Positions 32,373-37,138 of a stretch of DNA of 37,138 nucleotides are shown one piece after another. A program made the position numbers and the translations under genes. This DNA comes from Acidaminococcus sp. (GTDB lineage Bacteria; Bacillota; Negativicutes; Acidaminococcales; Acidaminococcaceae). The stretch's first letter is position 1, and each line of letters opens with the position of its first letter. A model generated the notes under the pieces. That model was not told the DNA's origin and searched no databases. It saw nothing but the letters and a program-made list of their open reading frames with translations. The DNA is taken from positions 1 through 37,138 of the forward strand of contig DXYB01000017.1 in assembly GCA_019416065.1 (NCBI GenBank), written 5' to 3'.

Positions 32373-33254
32373 TTAATCACAAAATCCATAAAGTTTGGCA
32401 GGATTTTTAATAAGAATTTTCTCAATGATATCCTGGGAAGTGATACTTGCCATAACGGAGTCAAGCATATAGCTGTCATCCGGCATGTTTTTTTGATGTA
32501 TATAGCAGTAATGATGCGGCCAATCCGTACCCCACAAAAGCCTGTCAGGGTTCTTCTCTATAAAAGCCTTGCTGATGGCAAATAGATCTGAGTAATCATT
32601 TTTTTTAGCAGTAATATAAAATCCGGAAAGCTTCACATAAGCTTTTTTAGCATTCATCAGATCTAAGCCAATTTCAAAGGCCTCATGCTTGATACCAGTA
32701 TCCGGCGACAAATGCAGCATATGGTCAAAAACAATCTGACACGGGAAATCCTGCAATTCTTTTTTCAGCTTCACGATCAGATCCGGCGAAATATAGAGGA
32801 CAGTATGCCAACCCAGTTTAGCTGTTTTTTCGCTAATTTTGCGGGCATTATCCATCATTTTCTCATCGCCGCTGACAATGTTAAAACGAATCCCACGAAT
32901 CCCGTATTCATTCCACTGCCGCAAAAGGTCGAACGAAGTATTTTTATCTATTACAACTACTCCTCTAGCGCAATCTCCCAGCTGACGAACAGCGCTGATT
33001 GTACAGCTGTTGTCCAGTCCGTAGCAGGATGGGTTTACTATAACACAGCGCTCTATGCCCAGATGACGCATCAGAAGGCGATAACAGTCCACAGTGGCTG
33101 GCGGCTGGTTTCTCTCGTCATCCTTTTTATATGGAAAATGAATTGGATCAAAGATATGAAAGTGTGTATCACAGGCCTTTTCAGGCATATCAAAAAATGG
33201 TACGTCTCGACCGGTGCAGTAAGGAACCTGAAGTTTTTCTTTTATTGTCTTCAT
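32373..33254 (-). CDS. LigI-like amidohydrolase (lactonase/lactone isomerase family)
   Basis: 293 residues. It has the amidohydrolase-superfamily motifs DTHFHIF (His31, His33), GIRFN, IVFDHM with a late His, and LLWGTDWPHH with the catalytic Asp. The pattern is closest to the 2-pyrone-4,6-dicarboxylate lactonase (LigI) and D-galactarolactone isomerase group. Those act on dicarboxylic lactones, often without a bound metal. It lies 19 bases after the permease and ends the operon. A sugar-acid or dicarboxylate lactone is a reasonable substrate class by context. The gene looks relatively A+T-rich. Confidence 0.82.
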   Translation of the reverse strand: MKTIKEKLQVPYCTGRDVPFFDMPEKACDTHFHIFDPIHFPYKKDDERNQPPATVDCYRLLMRHLGIERCVIVNPSCYGLDNSCTISAVRQLGDCARGVVVIDKNTSFDLLRQWNEYGIRGIRFNIVSGDEKMMDNARKISEKTAKLGWHTVLYISPDLIVKLKKELQDFPCQIVFDHMLHLSPDTGIKHEAFEIGLDLMNAKKAYVKLSGFYITAKKNDYSDLFAISKAFIEKNPDRLLWGTDWPHHYCYIHQKNMPDDSYMLDSVMASITSQDIIEKILIKNPAKLYGFCD

Positions 33255-33273
33255 TAAATATCCCCACCTTTTA

Positions 33274-34581
33274 TTAGATACAGTTCATAATCAGTCCAAA
33301 AGCAACTGCCAGCCCCATACTCACTGGCACAGCACGTGTGATCAGTCTGTTAAACAGTTCATTGCGTTCCTTCTCGGTTGTGCAGCAGCCGACAATCAGA
33401 CTACCTGAAGCTGAAAACGGCGAAATAGCAGTGCTCTGAGAGCCAATAACAGTCGTTACAAAGAGCAGATAAGGATTTAGGTTCGTAGCAGCGGCAATAC
33501 CTGGAATTAGAGGGAATAAGGTAGGCGCTACAACGCCGATTGTTGATGAGAAAAAGCTCATAATTCCCGCAATGACGCCAAATGCAACTGGTATCAATAC
33601 AGTTGGAATATTGGAAGTCACCCATTGCCCAAGCATCTTTATCGTGCCTGCAGTGATCGCAATCTGAATTAGCATGCCTACGCCGCAAACCATTAGGATG
33701 GTACTCCAAGGGATTCTGGCAAAAGCCGCTTTTTGCGGGGCGATTTTCAAAATCAATGCCAGAATCACAAACACCATGGAAACCAAGCTGACGTCAATTT
33801 TCTTGTTTATCATTGTAATCATTCCTTTGTCAGGAAAGAAAATATGGGTAATTGGGAAAAGCAGCACAATCGCTAGCATTGTTGCCATAAGCATCATCGT
33901 TTTTTTATGTTCAGCAGTAACTTGTGGTTTTTCAATGTTAAAATTCTGACCAATATTGCGGTTTCCCTTAACTCCAAATCGGAAGATAGCAATTAAAGAT
34001 ACAGAAAACAAAATACTAGTGCAAAAAAGGATAAGGCAGCAGGTAAAAGAATCAAATTCTGAAAAAAGTCCGGAATCATTAATAGCAGTATCCATGAGCC
34101 CCCTGAAAATAACACCCAGATTGCTAGTCATGAAATTTCCGCCTGCAAGGGACCCCGCATTAATGCTTATTGCGCCAATAATCTTACTCATATGCATTTT
34201 GTCACAAATAAGCATCGTCAATGGTGCCATAAAAGCAACAACAGCAAAATTGCCCGCTCCCATTGCAGTAATGAACATAGCAACGAAGAACAACAAGAAG
34301 GGAAGCAATTTAAAAAATTTTCTGAAAATATACAGAAGGTATATGGACAGCATCTCTAACGTACCGTTTTCCAGCGCAAAGCCATAAAAGAAGGTGACTG
34401 CCATGATGGAAAACATGATATTGACAGGCCAGGCCGAAATAATTTCTTTGGTAGAAAGGCCCATGCCAAAGCAGCCGATCAGATAAGCGAAGATAATCGC
34501 TGGTATACCTGTATTTATTTTCAACTTATATCCTAAAAAGATGGAAATAAGGATGGCAAGTACGATACCTAAGTTTAACAT
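33274..34581 (-). CDS. Ion-transporter-superfamily permease (MatC/SLC13-like, probable organic anion carrier)
   Basis: 435 residues with about 11-12 hydrophobic segments. The two-halves arrangement shows re-entrant-loop-like stretches GAGNFAVVAFMAPLTMLI and GGNFMTSNLG in the first half, and FFSSTIGVVAPTLFPLIPG and GSQSTAISPFSASGSLIVG in the second. This matches the IT superfamily (dicarboxylate carrier MatC, SLC13, ArsB/NhaD-type). An organic acid imported with a cation is likely. It lies 50 bases after the LarA-like gene and 19 before the amidohydrolase, with AGAAGGGTG upstream of its ATG. Confidence 0.8.
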   Translation of the reverse strand: MLNLGIVLAILISIFLGYKLKINTGIPAIIFAYLIGCFGMGLSTKEIISAWPVNIMFSIMAVTFFYGFALENGTLEMLSIYLLYIFRKFFKLLPFLLFFVAMFITAMGAGNFAVVAFMAPLTMLICDKMHMSKIIGAISINAGSLAGGNFMTSNLGVIFRGLMDTAINDSGLFSEFDSFTCCLILFCTSILFSVSLIAIFRFGVKGNRNIGQNFNIEKPQVTAEHKKTMMLMATMLAIVLLFPITHIFFPDKGMITMINKKIDVSLVSMVFVILALILKIAPQKAAFARIPWSTILMVCGVGMLIQIAITAGTIKMLGQWVTSNIPTVLIPVAFGVIAGIMSFFSSTIGVVAPTLFPLIPGIAAATNLNPYLLFVTTVIGSQSTAISPFSASGSLIVGCCTTEKERNELFNRLITRAVPVSMGLAVAFGLIMNCI

Positions 34582-34631
34582 TCTTTCACCCTTCTTTTAG
34601 ATGTCCAATGATTCACAAATTGTTACGCACT

Positions 34632-35900
34632 TTATTCTACGATCCTGGGGATAATGTTGACCGCTTTTGGTACTACAGTTACTTTTTCCGGAGTTATACC
34701 TTCAGCAGCCATCGCAACAGCTGTCTGAAGATCTGGTGCCCAATCCATCATAACAGAATTGGCAGTCTCTTTGCTGAGGCCCTCGCTCACTAAAATAATC
34801 CTGCCCTTCAGCATACATCTGGCATACATAAACGCTTTATTGCTTCCTATTCCAAAGCCTTCCTTCCGGAACCTTTCTATCACATCCTCCGGAGTCTTAG
34901 CGGCAGACATCCAGTCTATAAAAAGCTGTGGAATACCATTTTCTGCTCTGGCCACCAGAATAAATGTGGATTTTCCACCCTTTTTGCAGAGAAGTTCAGC
35001 GACAGAAAGTGCTTTCTGGCTCTGCCAAAGATCGATATCACGCGGAGCGCCGCCGGGGCTTGTAATGACTATATCTGCCAATCCATGGACATCCACTGTA
35101 TTCGCATCTCGGCAGATTTTGACTCCGGCCTTATGCGCTTCATCCAGCTCGCCGGCAACGCCTCCGACAATCTGTTTTTGAATGTCCTGAACAACATTCA
35201 GAATGAACCTGACCTTTACAAGCCTGGCAGCTTCCAATGCTACACGATGGAATGGGTTATCCTCATAATAATTAATGGCTGGCTCAAACGGACGGATGGG
35301 AAGAGAATGATGGACCTTGAGCGTATCCAAGCTTACGACACCTGGAACGATACTCTTTCTTCCCCCAGAGAAGCCTGCCACGTGATGTGGCGCAATCAAT
35401 CCAGTTGTCACAATAAAATCTGACTCTGCCACGAATTTATCCAGGTAGATTGGGACATTGCAGGTCGATGTCCTTCCCATATATACGTGACAGCCATCAG
35501 TGCAGTCATGGATATGAACATGGATCTCGTTTTCCAGTCCGCCTAGGATTGTGTGAAGTTGTGATGGAGACGGTCCTTTGTGACTGCCCGTAGCGATTAC
35601 GACGGTGATATTGTCATTCTTCACTCCCGCTTTGTGCAGCCGCGCTACAAGTGCGGATACCATCTGCGCATGGGGCCCCGGGCGCGTCTGATCATCTACC
35701 ATAATCGTAATTTTTTCGTCCGGGGTAACCATATTTTCCAATCGATCGGTTCCGATTGGAGAATCCAGCGCCTGCTCAATGAATTCCTCCACAGTCGTTG
35801 TAATTTCCTTCTTTTCGGGGTCAATGATCTCCGTATTCCATTCCGATGGAATGTCTGCTTCCTGATAACCCGTGCCGTAAGGTACTTTGATGTGCTTCAT
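34632..35900 (-). CDS. LarA-family (nickel-pincer-dependent) 2-hydroxyacid racemase/epimerase homologue
   Basis: 422 residues, the normal LarA length. Key residues are in place: DDQTRP (69-74), His107 in ATGSHKGP, His172/His173 and Lys182 in PHHVAGFSGGRKSIVPG, and His197/198 in KVHHSLP. Lys182 corresponds to the Lys that anchors the nickel-pincer nucleotide in lactate racemase. LarA homologues act on many 2-hydroxyacids, including malate and sugar acids. No larB, larC or larE cofactor genes are in the window. It is first in an operon with a permease and a LigI-like lactonase, so lactate is not the obvious substrate. AAAGGAG lies before the ATG. Confidence 0.9.
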   Translation of the reverse strand: MKHIKVPYGTGYQEADIPSEWNTEIIDPEKKEITTTVEEFIEQALDSPIGTDRLENMVTPDEKITIMVDDQTRPGPHAQMVSALVARLHKAGVKNDNITVVIATGSHKGPSPSQLHTILGGLENEIHVHIHDCTDGCHVYMGRTSTCNVPIYLDKFVAESDFIVTTGLIAPHHVAGFSGGRKSIVPGVVSLDTLKVHHSLPIRPFEPAINYYEDNPFHRVALEAARLVKVRFILNVVQDIQKQIVGGVAGELDEAHKAGVKICRDANTVDVHGLADIVITSPGGAPRDIDLWQSQKALSVAELLCKKGGKSTFILVARAENGIPQLFIDWMSAAKTPEDVIERFRKEGFGIGSNKAFMYARCMLKGRIILVSEGLSKETANSVMMDWAPDLQTAVAMAAEGITPEKVTVVPKAVNIIPRIVE

Positions 35901-35959
35901 AAGGATCTCCTTTCTTATTCAGCAAATATTATTCCCGCATCTCTTTTGCTGGTACAAAT

Positions 35960-35988
35960 ATTATAGCAACGTTCATATATCTATACAA
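35960..35988 (-). promoter_or_regulatory. Promoter of the LarA-like operon
   Basis: Minus-strand TTGTAT (35983-35988), a 17-base spacer and an extended -10, TGcTATAAT (TATAAT at 35960-35965). The predicted leader is about 53 bases. The rest of 35989-36057 is A+T-rich, with no clear operator. Confidence 0.65.
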
Positions 35989-36057
35989 TAAATAGTTTTA
36001 TATAGTTATTATCGATCACATCTATGTCTCTAATGGTTTATCGTACATTATTTAACA

Positions 36058-37138
36058 GATTGCGTCAAATATTTTGTGTAAACTACTCAGATTTCCTGAA
36101 GAGCGTTTATAGTTTTTCAAGCAACAGATTGTTGCTCTTTTGTTTCCAGCTGTGTTTCTTCAAACATTTGAAGAATTTCCGCCGAGGCTTCCTTAAAACC
36201 TCTCTGGGCCCTTTCCGCATACATGCGGTTTAATTCACTGTATTGTCCGCACACAAAGCGATCTAGAGATTCTTCATTAGGAAATTGCTCTTTGACTTTT
36301 GTCCTGTGCTTCAATGTCTTATTGCTCCGCTCAATCAGGTTTGTTGTATACAGGCTACTCCTGATTGCTTCCGGGAACTTATAAAATTGAAACTTGCTTT
36401 CCCCAGCTCTTTCGAAGACCTTGGCAAGTTTTGGATAGCGTTTGCTGTATTTTTCCAAAAAGGCTTCTAATGCTTCTTTTGCCTCTGTTTCAGAGCCAGC
36501 ACGATATACCGTTTTTAAATCGTCCAAGACTTCTTTACGTTCTTTATTACGGATATAACGAGCAACCGTACGACTGAGGTGTACCCAACATTGCTGGTGC
36601 TCTGCCATGGTAAAATGGCGCTTTACCGCATCTCTCATACCGTTAAGACCATCAGAAACAAATAGGAGTACCTGCTTGACACCGCGCTCTTTAATACCTT
36701 CTATCATTTCCTCGTAGTTGGCAACAGCTTCCGTCGGATACAGTGCATAGTCAAGAATTTCTCTAGTACCATCAGGGGTGATTCCCAGAAGAACATGCAA
36801 TGGTTCCTTGGCTACACTGTCGCGCCGGACAGTTAAGTAGGTGGCATCCAGGAAAATAACCACATATCTTTCAGAAAGAGGCCTAGTATGAAAGGCCTTG
36901 ACTTGATCAGCGACTGCTTTAGTGATATTGGATACGGTGGCTGGAGAGTAATGCTGACCGTACAATTTTTCAATCAGGTCGGCAATCTCCCTTGTAGTGA
37001 TCCCCTTTTGGTAGAGGGTAATGATTGTAGTTTCCAGATCATCTGTTCTCCTAGAATAATCTGGAATTAGCTGCTGGGTAAAGCATGTGAATGTCAATGA
37101 AAAAGTGAACCACTCGCTGATGAATTTTTGAGCCACTT
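36058..37138 (-). mobile_element. IS256-family insertion sequence, cut by the window end
   Basis: The transposase gene plus about 60 bases of 3' flank. The stretch near 36060-36090 (TTGCGTCAAATATTTTGTGT then AAAC) is the likely terminal inverted repeat, similar in style to IS256-family ends. The other end and the target duplication are outside the window, so the left boundary is approximate. Confidence 0.6.
36117..37138 (-). CDS. IS256-family (mutator type) transposase, partial
   Basis: About 339 visible residues, with the N-terminus beyond the window. The DDE core is present: Asp in VIFLDATYLT, Asp in LFVSDGLNGM, the C/W/H motif QQCWVHLSR, and the downstream acidic region TTNLIERSNKTLKHRTK with the catalytic Glu. 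From QQLIPDYSRRTDDLE onward it follows the family closely. The preceding 19 codons (about 37080-37136) do not match the expected N-terminal pattern, so the copy may be frameshifted or interrupted. The open frame reaches the window edge through a GTG that need not be the real start. Confidence 0.9.
   Translation of the reverse strand, partial: VAQKFISEWFTFSLTFTCFTQQLIPDYSRRTDDLETTIITLYQKGITTREIADLIEKLYGQHYSPATVSNITKAVADQVKAFHTRPLSERYVVIFLDATYLTVRRDSVAKEPLHVLLGITPDGTREILDYALYPTEAVANYEEMIEGIKERGVKQVLLFVSDGLNGMRDAVKRHFTMAEHQQCWVHLSRTVARYIRNKERKEVLDDLKTVYRAGSETEAKEALEAFLEKYSKRYPKLAKVFERAGESKFQFYKFPEAIRSSLYTTNLIERSNKTLKHRTKVKEQFPNEESLDRFVCGQYSELNRMYAERAQRGFKEASAEILQMFEETQLETKEQQSVA

Overview
This looks like a chromosomal segment of a diderm Firmicute of the class Negativicutes (Acidaminococcus/Megasphaera/Phascolarctobacterium-like). 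It has an autotransporter with an outer-membrane beta-barrel and an ArnT-like glycosyltransferase. These sit among Firmicutes-style genes with strong GGAGG ribosome sites, a class I (strict-anaerobe type) hybrid cluster protein and BioY. The genus is inference. I saw no rRNA, tRNA or CRISPR array, and no gene-free stretch over about 300 bases. Most genes are on the minus strand.

Layout: (1) 49-9964, minus: an almost gapless run. It begins with a biotin-linked acyl-CoA cluster (MaoC-like hydratase, BioY, thiolase homologue, acyl-CoA ligase). It continues with a secreted beta-helix protein, a SYLF protein, TrmO, a DUF3298 protein, a secreted class 3 lipase, a metal-dependent amidohydrolase and a YhcH-like protein, and ends at a clear terminator. 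(2) 10075-12252, plus: a DAACS symporter whose substrate-arginine position is a cysteine, overlapping an alpha/beta hydrolase. (3) 12280-12464: a 185-base imperfect palindrome resembling an ERIC/MITE element. (4) 12503-15459, minus: an FGGY sugar kinase and an AAA ATPase fused to a PD-(D/E)XK-like domain. (5) 15548-19384, minus: a REP-like element, a terminator, and a 1187-residue autotransporter with a strong promoter and a structured leader.

(6) 19429-22393, minus: hcp, a DUF488 protein and an LCMT-like methyltransferase, with a candidate CRP/FNR-type site at the hcp promoter. (7) 22424-25897, minus: the nucleoside catabolism genes udp and deoB, coupled to an unknown exported protein and a ZIP transporter. 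(8) 25928-27947, minus: an HD protein, then a Fic protein preceded by two near-identical palindromes. (9) 27987-31837: a sensor kinase/response regulator pair divergent from an ArnT-like GT39 enzyme, likely an envelope-modification module. (10) 31854-32171: a small CxxC redox protein. (11) 32373-35988, minus: an A+T-rich operon of a LarA-family racemase homologue, an ion-transporter-superfamily permease and a LigI-like amidohydrolase, probably for uptake and use of a hydroxy or sugar acid. (12) 36117-37138: part of an IS256-family element cut by the window edge.

The most interesting items are the BioY-linked cluster with its atypical thiolase and nested gene overlap, the large palindrome at 12280-12464, the altered DAACS binding site, the LarA operon, and the paired palindromes upstream of fic.
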